Below are positions 9,123 to 16,424 of a stretch of DNA of 25,201 nucleotides, one piece after another. The notes under the pieces are model-generated. The model ran no database searches and was not told the DNA's origin. It saw only the letters and a program-made list of their open reading frames with translations. Position 1 is the stretch's first letter. Every line of letters starts with the position of its first letter. Position numbers and translations under genes: made by a program. Source of the DNA: Maritimibacter sp. GTDB lineage: Bacteria; Pseudomonadota; Alphaproteobacteria; Rhodobacterales; Rhodobacteraceae. The DNA lies in assembly GCA_020441225.1 (NCBI GenBank), contig JAGRMP010000316.1, positions 1-25,201 of the forward strand, in the 5' to 3' direction.

Positions 9123-10721
9123 TTACTCGACCACCGTCACCGTGAGGGTCGCGGCCGCGACGTCGGTCGCGCCGAGCGACTGGAAGACCTCCCCGAGCCG
9201 TGTGGCGTAGTGGGGCGGGACCGGCTCGAAAGACGTGCCGCGCATCGCCTCGGGCAGATCGGCGCGCACGTCGCGCGAAGTGGCGAAGCAGCGCAGGGCT
9301 TCGATCCCGTAGGTTTCGCCGGTGATGGTGATCTCGAAATCCGTCGGTTTCGCCGGCGCGTGGCGCGGGGGAAACTCGTGCAACCGGCCGCCTTCGTAGA
9401 AATTCGCGTCGCGACCGTCGCCCTGGATCGGGTTCGGCAGGAACTGGACGGTCTCGCCGTCCGAGGCGACATAGAAACAATAGACCCAGCTGTCCTGCGC
9501 GAGGCGAAACATGGCGCGGAGTTTCTCTCCGACGCGATAACTCGGGCTCGCTCCGCGAGGTCCGGTCATCTTGAAATCTTCCCCTCCGACGTCCCAGCCG
9601 GGCGCTTCCACCGGCTGCGCCGGCGCCAGACCCATCCCGGGCGGCAAGGCGCCGGGGCGGACGTTGCCGGACCAGCCGTGCGGAACCCCGTCGGGGTCGC
9701 GGAGCGTGACCGAAAGAAGGATCGCGGTGTCGCAGGGCCAGTAGCGGAAACTCAGCCGGTAGGCGGAGGTCCCGGCGCCGGACGCGCCTGCATCGGTGTC
9801 GGTGAAGGCGTCTTCGATCTGGCGCGCGGACACTTCGGCGCCGCGCAATTGCAGGAGGGCTGCGGAATCGGTCCTGTGCATGTTGCGGATCGTGAGCCGC
9901 GCGGCGCCGGCGAGCGCGCCGTGCGCGGCGGCCAGCCGTTGGACGAGTTCCGTCTCCAGGTGCCGACCGAAACCCGTGCGGGCGGTCGTGTCCTGGAAAT
10001 ACCCGCCTTCGACGACGAGATGCTGCATGTCGGGGGCCTGTCCGGCGAGGTCTTTGGCGATTTCATCCAGGGCGCGGTCGAGCGCCTGGGCGGGGTCGTT
10101 GCAGCCGCCGCCGGCAAGCGTTTCCGGGATCGCAATCGGGCCGACGCTGGCGACGGCCACGCTGGTCTGCCGCAACATCGCCCGGAAGGTCGCCTGTGGC
10201 ACGCCGCCCTGCTCCTCGATCCTGCCGGCGACGATGAAATCGACCGCACCGAGATTGGCTTCGAGCTCGTCGAGGGTCTGCGCACCCTTGTCCCAGTCGG
10301 CGCCCGTGGACTGCAACAGCCGCAGGGTGACGCCGATCCCGCGGACATCGGTGGTCTTGAAACACGCGGGCGCGGCCGCGAGGTAGCCGGCAAGGAAGCG
10401 GTCGTAGATCCGGTTGGCGAGCGCCGGCGCGATCGGGATCTCGCGCGCGTCATAGGGCCAGATGCCGACATGGGTTGGGCGATGGATGCTGCAGGGCCCG
10501 GCCTCGGCCAGTTGCCTTGCGATTTGTGCCCCCGCGCGTTCCATCGCCTGTTCGTCGGTCTGGGCCATTGTCGCGCCCGCCGCGGTGCACAGGGCGACCG
10601 CAAGGACCCACGCGAAAAACCGCCTCAACGGTCGAAACCCGCGGGCACGCGCACCCGCCCTCCGGTCGTCCCTGCGCATGCTCGGTTTCCGCTGTGTCGT
10701 GTCGGCAATGTGTCCAACCAT
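9123..10721 (-). CDS. Exported DUF4384-domain protein
   Basis: This encodes 532 residues from the ATG at 10721, which has AGGA seven bases upstream. An ATG at 10679 is an alternative but lacks a good ribosome binding site. An Arg-rich start leads into a hydrophobic segment (residues about 35-54, FFAWVLAVALCTAAGATMAQ), a signal peptide or anchor. Residues of about 60-330 form an alpha/beta region that I do not recognise, containing FIVAGRIEEQGG. Residues of about 392-480 match DUF4384: YRVGEKLRAMFRLAQDSW, YCFYVASDGETVQFLPN and a later TGETYGIEALRCFA. DUF4384 proteins commonly occur with OmpA and caspase-like genes, which fits this locus. It is probably transcribed with the downstream OmpA gene. 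Direct repeats just upstream may control it. Confidence 0.8.
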   Translation of the reverse strand: MVGHIADTTQRKPSMRRDDRRAGARARGFRPLRRFFAWVLAVALCTAAGATMAQTDEQAMERAGAQIARQLAEAGPCSIHRPTHVGIWPYDAREIPIAPALANRIYDRFLAGYLAAAPACFKTTDVRGIGVTLRLLQSTGADWDKGAQTLDELEANLGAVDFIVAGRIEEQGGVPQATFRAMLRQTSVAVASVGPIAIPETLAGGGCNDPAQALDRALDEIAKDLAGQAPDMQHLVVEGGYFQDTTARTGFGRHLETELVQRLAAAHGALAGAARLTIRNMHRTDSAALLQLRGAEVSARQIEDAFTDTDAGASGAGTSAYRLSFRYWPCDTAILLSVTLRDPDGVPHGWSGNVRPGALPPGMGLAPAQPVEAPGWDVGGEDFKMTGPRGASPSYRVGEKLRAMFRLAQDSWVYCFYVASDGETVQFLPNPIQGDGRDANFYEGGRLHEFPPRHAPAKPTDFEITITGETYGIEALRCFATSRDVRADLPEAMRGTSFEPVPPHYATRLGEVFQSLGATDVAAATLTVTVVE

Positions 10722-10722
10722 G

Positions 10723-10754
10723 GTTTCGTCCTGAAAATGCGTTCGTTTCGTCCT
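10723..10754 (-). repeat. Direct repeat pair over the DUF4384 ribosome binding site
   Basis: GTTTCGTCCT occurs at 10723-10732 and again at 10745-10754, 22 bases apart, which is close to two helical turns. Both copies are followed by an AAAAT run, after one extra G in the first copy. Read on the minus strand, the copy nearer the gene supplies the AGGACG ribosome binding site. The geometry suggests an operator or a translational control element. Confidence 0.4.
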
Positions 10755-11199
10755 AAAATTGGAAAACGCAGGTCTATTCCGGTTGTTCAATATCTCCGGA
10801 CCGCGCTTCGTGGGAAAGGACCCTTGGGTCCGCCCGCAATGATCGGACATCCTCTCCGCGTTCAGTTTGCCATGTCTGGACCTGGATCGCCACCGTTGCG
10901 AGCAACGCCCGCGCTCTCGGCCGCCGCGCGCGGAGCGTGCGCATCACACCGCCCCGTCCGCTCTCCCCCCGAGCTGTGCCGGCGTCGTGGTCCCGAAGGC
11001 GGCGCCGGGACCCGGGGAACCGGAGTGCGACGGTGGCGAGACTTCGGGTCGGCGGCGGGTTCTGGATCGCAGGCCGGAGCCGGTGACGGAGCGCCCGGCC
11101 GATCCACGATGCGAAGCGCGTCGACCGTGATCGACCGGAGCGTCGCGCCGGGCAGGTGGAGGGGAGCGTGGCGGTGAGAGCGAAAACCCCCCGACTTCA
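10755..11199. other. Intergenic region between divergent genes
   Basis: This gap of about 445 bases separates the DUF4384 gene from the cysteine-rich repeat gene and should hold promoters for both. The part next to the DUF4384 gene (10755-10800) is AT-richer. A short perfect hairpin GGACCC-TT-GGGTCC lies near 10818-10831. The remainder is GC-rich and I see no coding or other structure that I can support. Confidence 0.4.
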
Positions 11200-12210
11200 T
11201 TGACATTTCACGGGCGGGGAGCCATACGGACATGTGGTCCCCGACATCGCTGCCGCCGTGCTGCCGTCCGCGATACGACCGCACGCCTTCACGTCCAGTG
11301 GCATGTCCCCCGCGCTTTTTGCAAGCGCGGCAATGGAGGGTGCGGGATCAACCATCATATCACTCGGAAGACCGGTCGGGCCTGTCCGGCAGCGCGGCAG
11401 CTGCAGAGCCGCCGCTCAGGGAGGCGGGCCGCCCTTGCGCGCTGCGTCCGGTCCCTCGCGGTTCTTGTCGCGGTCGCGGTCGGTGCCGTGGTTGTCGCAG
11501 CCGCGCCGGTCCGGGCCCAGGCGACGGCGGCGGATGTGCCGCCGAATGCCGAGGCGCGCAGCTACGGGACCGGCTGGGATTGCGACCTCGGCTACCTGGA
11601 GGACCGGGACGTCTGCGTGGAAATCCAGCTTCCCGACAACGCCTATCCGACCGGGCGCTCCTACGACGAAGGCTGGGCCTGCACCTACGGCTATCACCGC
11701 CGGTCCGGCGGCTGCGATGAAGTCCTCGTGCCGGAGAACGCCTATCTGAACGCGAAAGGCGATGGCTGGCAATGTGACCGCTTGTACCGGCGTGTCGGGG
11801 CCGGCTGCGAAGCGATTGCGGTGCCCGAACACGGCTATCTCATCGACCGGTATTCCGACGTCACCATTGGATGCGACTGGGGCTATCGGCTCTACCGGGG
11901 CGATTGCGTCGCCATCGAGCTGCCGGAGAACGCCCATCTGACCGACCGGTATTCCGACAGCGGCTGGGTCTGCAATCGAGGGTTCCGCGCAACGTCCGAC
12001 CAATGCGTGCCGGTGGAGGTCCCTCAAAACGCATACCTGTCGGGCGACGGCACGTCCACGTCATGGAAATGCGAGCGCGGGTACCGCGCCGTGCGGGATG
12101 GCTGTGCAAAGATCGAGCTGCCCGCGAATGCCCATGTGAACCGGGCCGGCAACGGCTGGGAGTGCAACCGCCCTTACACCCGGAGCCGGGACGACTGCAC
12201 GCTTGAGTAA
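11200..12210 (+). CDS. Secreted cysteine-rich seven-repeat protein, start unclear
   Basis: From base 11524 the frame encodes seven imperfect repeats of about 31-33 residues, each with a VP/LPxNAxL strand, a GWxCxxGY segment and a second Cys before an acidic V/I (for example ELPENAHLTDRYSDSGWVC). That gives 14 Cys in pairs, which suggests one disulphide per repeat outside the cytoplasm. Before them is a signal-like stretch, RSLAVLVAVAVGAVVVAAAP, ending PVRAQ. No ATG lies in this frame: the only standard starts are TTG at 11200, far upstream with no clear binding site, and GTG at 11488, which would leave almost no signal sequence. CTG at 11401 would fit the signal peptide best. A missed frameshift or a rare start is possible. 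I do not recognise a named family. TAA at 12208 ends the last repeat, so the C-terminus looks intact. Confidence 0.7.
   Translation: MTFHGRGAIRTCGPRHRCRRAAVRDTTARLHVQWHVPRAFCKRGNGGCGINHHITRKTGRACPAARQLQSRRSGRRAALARCVRSLAVLVAVAVGAVVVAAAPVRAQATAADVPPNAEARSYGTGWDCDLGYLEDRDVCVEIQLPDNAYPTGRSYDEGWACTYGYHRRSGGCDEVLVPENAYLNAKGDGWQCDRLYRRVGAGCEAIAVPEHGYLIDRYSDVTIGCDWGYRLYRGDCVAIELPENAHLTDRYSDSGWVCNRGFRATSDQCVPVEVPQNAYLSGDGTSTSWKCERGYRAVRDGCAKIELPANAHVNRAGNGWECNRPYTRSRDDCTLE
11310..11330. repeat. Perfect 8-bp inverted repeat before the repeat-protein gene
   Basis: CCGCGCTT (11310-11317) and AAGCGCGG (11323-11330) pair perfectly around a five-base loop. It lies upstream of the signal-peptide coding part and no T-run follows. 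If translation begins at the CTG at 11401, this hairpin would be in the leader. If it begins at 11200, it would be inside the gene. Confidence 0.4.
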
Positions 12211-12215
12211 CCCAA

Positions 12216-12232
12216 CCGGCCGGGAAGGCCGG
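12216..12232 (+). terminator. Hairpin after the cysteine-rich gene
   Basis: CCGGCC (12216-12221) and GGCCGG (12227-12232) form a 6-bp stem with a GGGAA loop, six bases after the stop codon. There is no T-run, so termination would be weak or factor-dependent. Confidence 0.35.
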
Positions 12233-12273
12233 GTGCGGCTGGACGTGGGTCCGGCAGACACGGGAGGTAGAAG

Positions 12274-12435
12274 ATGAACGATCGCAAGTTCAATGACGGG
12301 CTCGGCGAGAAATTGAGGACTGTCGGCGAGACGCCGGAGGCGAGCGGGAAGACGAAACGGATCGCAGCGGCCGGCGTGATCGCCCTGATCGCCGCCGGCG
12401 TTGCCCTGACAGCCAGATACTGGATCGGAAACTGA
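12274..12435 (+). CDS. Small single-helix membrane protein
   Basis: This encodes 53 residues. ATG at 12274 is preceded by GGGAGG at a suitable distance. The first 29 residues are charged and hydrophilic; then one hydrophobic segment (IAAAGVIALIAAGVALTA) runs almost to the C-terminus, ending RYWIGN. This is a tail-anchored or single-pass membrane layout. It ends two bases before the next start, so the two are translationally coupled. I do not recognise the family. Confidence 0.6.
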   Translation: MNDRKFNDGLGEKLRTVGETPEASGKTKRIAAAGVIALIAAGVALTARYWIGN

Positions 12436-12437
12436 AC

Positions 12438-13118
12438 ATGACACAAAAAGACATCGCCAGTCGCGCCATTGCGATCATCGCGCCGACATCGAAACCGAAG
12501 CCGAAACCGCGCCCCGCCTACCAGGTCAGGCGCGCGGATGTGGTCGGGATCGTGGAGGCGGACCACGACAAGTACAGTATCAAGGCGGGGCAACTGGGCG
12601 GGGTTTTCGTCGCCCGGGCGTTCCCGAAATCCTCGACCCGAGCGCAGGGCCTGATCGCCGAGGCCGAAGGCGACACCGAAGAGACGGCCATCGCTGCGCT
12701 GAGGGCCAAGATCGAGGCCCGCGACGTGCGGCGCGTGGCGGAGCGCCGGTGGGACGAGCTGGCCGCCGTATCGGTGCCGGAGACCGACGAGTTTATCGAG
12801 GCCCTGCGCCAGCTACCGCTGTCGCGGCCGCAGATCGCGATGCTGAAAGCGCTTTGTTTCGCCCGCGACAAGGGGATGACCATGGCCCAGCTCGCGCGGG
12901 CTGCGGGCTACAGATCGCGCGATTCCGCGACCAAGGTGTTTCGCAAGGCCGGCGATCTGGTCGTCGATTACCTGGCGATCGACCTCGGCGAAGAGATCAA
13001 CCGCGACGGCGACGGTGCGTCGCTCCTACTGGCGGTCAAGCATGTACCGGGCGAGGATGCCCCGCCGGTCTGGGTGATGCATCCCGAATTGCGCGACGCG
13101 GTCCAGCGCGCATTGTGA
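12438..13118 (+). CDS. Putative DNA-binding protein, unknown family
   Basis: This encodes 226 residues and starts two bases after the small membrane protein gene. The first 30 residues carry a Lys-Pro run (SKPKPKPRPAY). Residues of about 30-100 form a compact alpha/beta part (VVGIVEADHDKYSIKAGQLG). Residues of about 128-185 (LSRPQIAMLKALCFARDKG, then TMAQLARAAGYRSRDSATKV) look like a winged-helix domain and resemble the DNA-binding part seen in some HNH restriction proteins, but no nuclease motif is present. Function is unknown. The neighbouring ParB-like gene supports a DNA-related role. No signal peptide is present. Confidence 0.65.
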   Translation: MTQKDIASRAIAIIAPTSKPKPKPRPAYQVRRADVVGIVEADHDKYSIKAGQLGGVFVARAFPKSSTRAQGLIAEAEGDTEETAIAALRAKIEARDVRRVAERRWDELAAVSVPETDEFIEALRQLPLSRPQIAMLKALCFARDKGMTMAQLARAAGYRSRDSATKVFRKAGDLVVDYLAIDLGEEINRDGDGASLLLAVKHVPGEDAPPVWVMHPELRDAVQRAL

Positions 13119-13176
13119 ACCGTCTTGCCGGGCTGCGGGCGGCGCCCGCGGTCCCGCGCAACATTGTCGGAAGGGC

Positions 13177-13431
13177 ATGTCGATGCTGGAAAAGAAACCT
13201 TGCCCGATCGACAGGATCCATGTGCCGGTGAAGCGCGCCAAGACGCTGGACCCGGACAAGGTGGTGGCGCTCGCCGAGGACATGCTGGAGCATGGCCAGA
13301 CCACGCCGATCCGGCTGCGTCCCGATGGCGACAGATATGTTCTACTCGAGGGGCTGCACCGGCTGGAGGCGCTTAGGGCGCTCGGCGAGGTCAGCGTCGA
13401 CGCCTACCTCGTGCGCGCCCGCCTGCACTGA
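13177..13431 (+). CDS. Small ParB-like nuclease-domain protein
   Basis: This encodes 84 residues, essentially only a ParB N-terminal domain: a CPIDRIHVPVKRAKTLDPDK start, an LAEDMLEHGQTTPIRLR segment, and the signature EGLHRLEALRALGEV near residue 63. Full ParB proteins are about 300 residues with HTH and dimer domains, which are absent here, so it is not a partition protein. GGAAGG precedes two in-frame ATGs (13177 and 13183), and spacing slightly favours the second. It lies 58 bases after the preceding gene on the same strand. Its role is unknown; such stand-alone domains are common in Rhodobacteraceae. Confidence 0.75.
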   Translation: MSMLEKKPCPIDRIHVPVKRAKTLDPDKVVALAEDMLEHGQTTPIRLRPDGDRYVLLEGLHRLEALRALGEVSVDAYLVRARLH

Positions 13432-13499
13432 CCGTCAGGCCCGGATCTCGGGCTCGGATGTTGGGCTCAGGTTTCGGGCCCAGATCTCAGGCCAATACC
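13432..13499. repeat. Degenerate short tandem sequence between convergent genes
   Basis: The 68 bases between the ParB-like and desaturase stop codons consist of variants of a short GGCTCxGAT/GGGCCCAGATCT-like unit (GGATCTCGGGCTCGGATG, then GGGCTCAGGTTTCGGGCC and CAGATCTCAGGCC). The variants can pair with one another. It may serve as a two-way terminator or be a decayed microsatellite. Confidence 0.35.
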
Positions 13500-14495
13500 T
13501 CAGGCCGGCAGCGCGCGCGCCTCGGAAAACGACAGCAGCCGGCGGCTGTTCTCACACCACAGGTGCAGCCGCGCGCAATGCAGGCTGTCGCGCAGCGTCA
13601 AGCGTTGGGATTGCGCCAGCGCGTCATGGTCCCGCATCACCTCACCCAAACGGTAGAACGGGATCCGTGAAGCCAGGTGGTGGACGTGGTGGACGCCGAT
13701 ATTGGCGGTGAACCAGCGCAGGATGCCGGGAAGGGCGTAATGTGAACTGCCGTTCAGCGCCGCGGCCTGCACGTTCCAGCCCTCTTCATGTTCCCAGCTC
13801 GTATGTTCGAACTGGTGCTGGACGAAGAACATCCACATGCCGATCGAGGACGCGAGAAGTGCTGTCGGCAGGAACACGAAGACGAGCACCTTGATCCCGC
13901 CGAGCCAGACGATCAGGCCCAGGATTGCGAGGATCGCCACGTCGGTGCCGAGCGCGCTCAGCCAGTAGCGCCAGCCCGCGCCCATCTGCCCAAAGGGTAG
14001 GCGGTTTTGCAGCAGAAAGACATAGATCGGTGCGATTCCGAACAGGAACAGCGGGTTGCGCACGAGGCGGTAGAGAAAGCGTCCCACCCAGGATTTCGCG
14101 CGGTATTCGCGCACAGTGAGGGTGGGAATGTCGCCGGTTCCGCGGCGATCGAGGTTGCCAGTCGAAGCGTGGTGGATCGCGTGGTTGCGGCGCCAGACGT
14201 CATAGGGCGTGAGGGTGAGCACCCCGAGGGCGCGGCCGACCCAGTCGCTGAGCTTGCGGTTCCTGAAGAACGCGCCATGGCCGCAATCGTGCTGGATCAT
14301 GAAGGTACGGACCAGGAAGGTCGCGTTGAACAGAGCGAGCGCGACGGCGAGGAGCGTGCTGTAGGACAGCATCCACCAGGCGAACGCCCAGAGCCCGAGG
14401 AAGGGCGCGAGGGTCACGGTGAGTTCGAACAGGCTGCGGGGAAGGCTCGGTTCGCGATATTTCGCGAGGACGCGGCTCCAATCGGAAGGTTGCAA
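13500..14495 (-). CDS. Membrane fatty acid desaturase
   Basis: This encodes 331 residues from TTG at 14495. The frame stays open further upstream but overlaps the cold-shock gene, whereas this TTG follows AAAGGG at a usable distance and starts at the natural N-terminus. All three histidine boxes of membrane di-iron desaturases are visible: HDCGHG (His69, His73), HAIHH (His105, 108, 109) and HHVHH (His269, 270, 272, 273), with hydrophobic segments at about 27-62 and between boxes two and three. The reaction would be O2-dependent introduction of a double bond into acyl chains in the inner membrane; regioselectivity cannot be read from the sequence. It lies downstream of the CspA-type and DEAD-box genes, which points to cold adaptation of the membrane. 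Confidence 0.88.
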   Translation of the reverse strand: MQPSDWSRVLAKYREPSLPRSLFELTVTLAPFLGLWAFAWWMLSYSTLLAVALALFNATFLVRTFMIQHDCGHGAFFRNRKLSDWVGRALGVLTLTPYDVWRRNHAIHHASTGNLDRRGTGDIPTLTVREYRAKSWVGRFLYRLVRNPLFLFGIAPIYVFLLQNRLPFGQMGAGWRYWLSALGTDVAILAILGLIVWLGGIKVLVFVFLPTALLASSIGMWMFFVQHQFEHTSWEHEEGWNVQAAALNGSSHYALPGILRWFTANIGVHHVHHLASRIPFYRLGEVMRDHDALAQSQRLTLRDSLHCARLHLWCENSRRLLSFSEARALPA

Positions 14496-14529
14496 AGCGG
14501 CGCCCTTTGTTGGCTGTGTAGAGCTTGGG

Positions 14530-14555
14530 GCCGGGCGCCGTTTCCAGCGCCCGGC
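14530..14555 (-). terminator. Strong hairpin after the cold-shock gene
   Basis: GCCGGGCGC (14530-14538) and GCGCCCGGC (14547-14555) form a perfect 9-bp stem with an eight-base loop, starting seven bases beyond the cold-shock stop codon. On the minus strand it is followed by CCCC rather than a T-run. It may terminate partially or protect the short cold-shock mRNA, which would set a lower expression level for the desaturase. Confidence 0.5.
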
Positions 14556-14562
14556 AGGTCTG

Positions 14563-14769
14563 TTACGCGAGCTCGAGGTTCGACGCGCTTTCGCGGCCGT
14601 CGCGGCCGGCTTCGATCTCGAAGGTGACCTTCTGGCCGTCCTTGAGCTCGGAGAGACCGGCGCGCTCAAGTGCCGAGATATGCACGAACACGTCGCGCTT
14701 GCCGCCTTCGGGCTCGATGAAGCCGAAACCTTTGGTGGCGTTGAACCATTTCACTGTGCCATTGGCCAT
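14563..14769 (-). CDS. CspA-family cold-shock protein
   Basis: This encodes 68 residues, the normal length for a single cold-shock domain. [20 protein letters not shown] contains RNP1 (KGFGFI), and VFVHIS is RNP2. The rest ([20 protein letters not shown]) follows the family closely. ATG at 14769 has AAGGA eight bases upstream. It binds single-stranded nucleic acid and acts as an RNA chaperone. It follows the DEAD-box helicase stop by 55 bases, so it could be read from the helicase transcript or from a promoter in the helicase gene end. The exact paralogue (cspA, cspC or another) cannot be assigned. Confidence 0.95.
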   Translation of the reverse strand: MANGTVKWFNATKGFGFIEPEGGKRDVFVHISALERAGLSELKDGQKVTFEIEAGRDGRESASNLELA

Positions 14770-14824
14770 GTGGAGTATCCTTGTAGAAAGTTGCCCGGAA
14801 GTGGGCGGTAGGGAAGCGTAACCG

Positions 14825-16162
14825 TCAGGCAGCCACCTTGGAGCGGGCGGTATTGCCCAGGCCGAGCGCGCGCGTGAGTCCCGCGCGCGGATCGTCGTGT
14901 ACGGGGAGCGGTCCGGTGTTCGGCGCTCCACCCTGGACGGCCTTGGCCGTCTTGTTCTTTCTGCGCCGCCGCGGCTTGCGCGCGGGCTGAGCCGGGCTGG
15001 CGGTTTCGTCGGGGCTGGACCGGGCCGGCGCGGCGGGAACTTCGGCCCCCTGACCGTCGAACCGGCGGCCGAGCAGCTTTTCGATGTCTTTCAAGAGCGG
15101 CCGCTCGTCCGGGCTGCAGAACGAGATCGCAACGCCCGCGCGCCCGGCCCGCGCGGTGCGGCCGATCCGGTGGACATAGGCTTCGGGCACGTTCGGCAGA
15201 TCGTAGTTCACCACCTTGGCGACGCCGGGGATGTCGATCCCGCGGGCGGCCACGTCGGTCGCCACCAGCACGGTGACGGCCCCTTCGCGAAACGCCTTGA
15301 TCGCGCGGTCGCGCTGGCCCTGGCTGCGGTTGCCGTGGATCGACTCGGCGTTGTAACCGTCGGCCACGAGCTGCTTTTTCATCTTCTCCGCCCCGTGCTT
15401 GGTGCGGGCGAAGACGAGGGTCAGCGCGGTGCGGTCGGCCGAGAGGATCTCGCGCAGGCGCCCCGGCTTCTCCGCCTGGGCGATGAACTGCACGGATTGC
15501 TCGATCTTGTCGGCGGTCTTGCCCGGCGGCGCGACTTCGACCCGGCGGGGATCTTTCAGGTAGGCGCGGCTGAGTTCTTCCATCTGCTTGGGCATGGTGG
15601 CCGAGAACAGCATCGTCTGGCGCGGTGTGCCCAGCTTGGGGGCGATCTTCCGCAGCGCGTGGATGAAGCCCATGTCGAGCATGTGGTCGGCCTCGTCGAG
15701 CACCAGGAACTTGACGGTCGCGAGGTTCACGTCGCCGCGCTGCATCAGGTCGATGAGACGGCCGGGGGTGGCGACAAGAATGTCGATGCCGCGGGCGAGC
15801 GTCGCGATCTGGCGGTTGATCGACTGGCCGCCGACCACCGTGGCGATCCTGAGCGGCGTCGCTTTCGCGACCGGGCGCAGGTTGTCGGCGATCTGGTTCA
15901 CCAGCTCCCGCGTGGGGGCGAGCACCAGCGCCTTGACCGATTTCGGGGCCGGCCGGCCGGGGCTCTCCATCAGCCGGTGCAGCATCGGCAGGCCGAAAGC
16001 GAGCGTCTTGCCGGTGCCGGTCTGGGCGAGGCCGAGAATGTCATGGCCGTCGAGGGCGAGCGGAATGGATTGGGTTTGAATGGGTGTGGGGGTCGAGAAC
16101 CCGGCTTGCGCCAGTTCCCGTGTGAGGGTCGGCGCGAGGCCGAGCCGTTCGAAGTCTGACAA
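14825..16162 (-). CDS. DEAD-box ATP-dependent RNA helicase, RhlE/CsdA type
   Basis: This encodes 445 residues. I chose TTG at 16162 because AAAGGA lies just upstream and [13 protein letters not shown] is the usual start of the family; the longer frame adds only arginine-rich non-family sequence. Motifs in order: Q motif (TPTPIQ, 24-29), AQTGTGKT (46-53, Lys52), [18 protein letters not shown] (156-159), [14 protein letters not shown] and [10 protein letters not shown]. The last 60 or so residues form a basic, low-complexity tail ([13 protein letters not shown]) likely to bind RNA. It unwinds RNA duplexes, for example in ribosome assembly or mRNA decay at low temperature. Its place in front of the cold-shock and desaturase genes supports a cold role. 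Confidence 0.93.
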   Translation of the reverse strand: MSDFERLGLAPTLTRELAQAGFSTPTPIQTQSIPLALDGHDILGLAQTGTGKTLAFGLPMLHRLMESPGRPAPKSVKALVLAPTRELVNQIADNLRPVAKATPLRIATVVGGQSINRQIATLARGIDILVATPGRLIDLMQRGDVNLATVKFLVLDEADHMLDMGFIHALRKIAPKLGTPRQTMLFSATMPKQMEELSRAYLKDPRRVEVAPPGKTADKIEQSVQFIAQAEKPGRLREILSADRTALTLVFARTKHGAEKMKKQLVADGYNAESIHGNRSQGQRDRAIKAFREGAVTVLVATDVAARGIDIPGVAKVVNYDLPNVPEAYVHRIGRTARAGRAGVAISFCSPDERPLLKDIEKLLGRRFDGQGAEVPAAPARSSPDETASPAQPARKPRRRRKNKTAKAVQGGAPNTGPLPVHDDPRAGLTRALGLGNTARSKVAA

Positions 16163-16394
16163 AACTGTCCTTTCGGGGCAACGCCGCCAAAGGGCCGCGC
16201 GCCGTGGTCGCCGATGCCGCCATCGGGGCGACACGGGAATGAGGGCCCGGCAGCACCACAAACCTTGCAGACGAGTTCCGCATGGTCCGGCGTGCCGGCA
16301 AGACCCTGCGTGATGGGATCCGGGAATTCGCTGGTGCGCCTGATCGCGTCTTTCGATCCGGCGCGGCAGCTCACGCGGCTGCCCAGCGGTAGGG

Positions 16395-16424
16395 CATACC
16401 TAGGGGTTGTGGGGGATTTGTCAA
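16395..16424 (-). promoter_or_regulatory. Possible sigma70-type promoter for the DEAD-box helicase
   Basis: On the minus strand a perfect TTGACA (16424-16419) is followed after 16 bases by TAGGTA, a poor -10 match. If used, transcription would start near 16390 and leave a leader of about 230 bases before the TTG start. The -10 element is the weak point. Confidence 0.35.

Noticed and set aside
9045..11177. 710-residue plus-strand open frame opposite the DUF4384 gene
   Set aside because: It runs antisense to a DUF4384 protein and through the intergenic gap, with low-complexity Arg/Gly translation.
13177..13431. Plasmid partition ParB
   Set aside because: Only the N-terminal domain is present (84 residues), with no HTH, no ParA neighbour and no parS-like cluster seen.
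14897..16159. Plus-strand open frame opposite the DEAD-box helicase
   Set aside because: The minus strand has every DEAD-box motif in order; this is its shadow.
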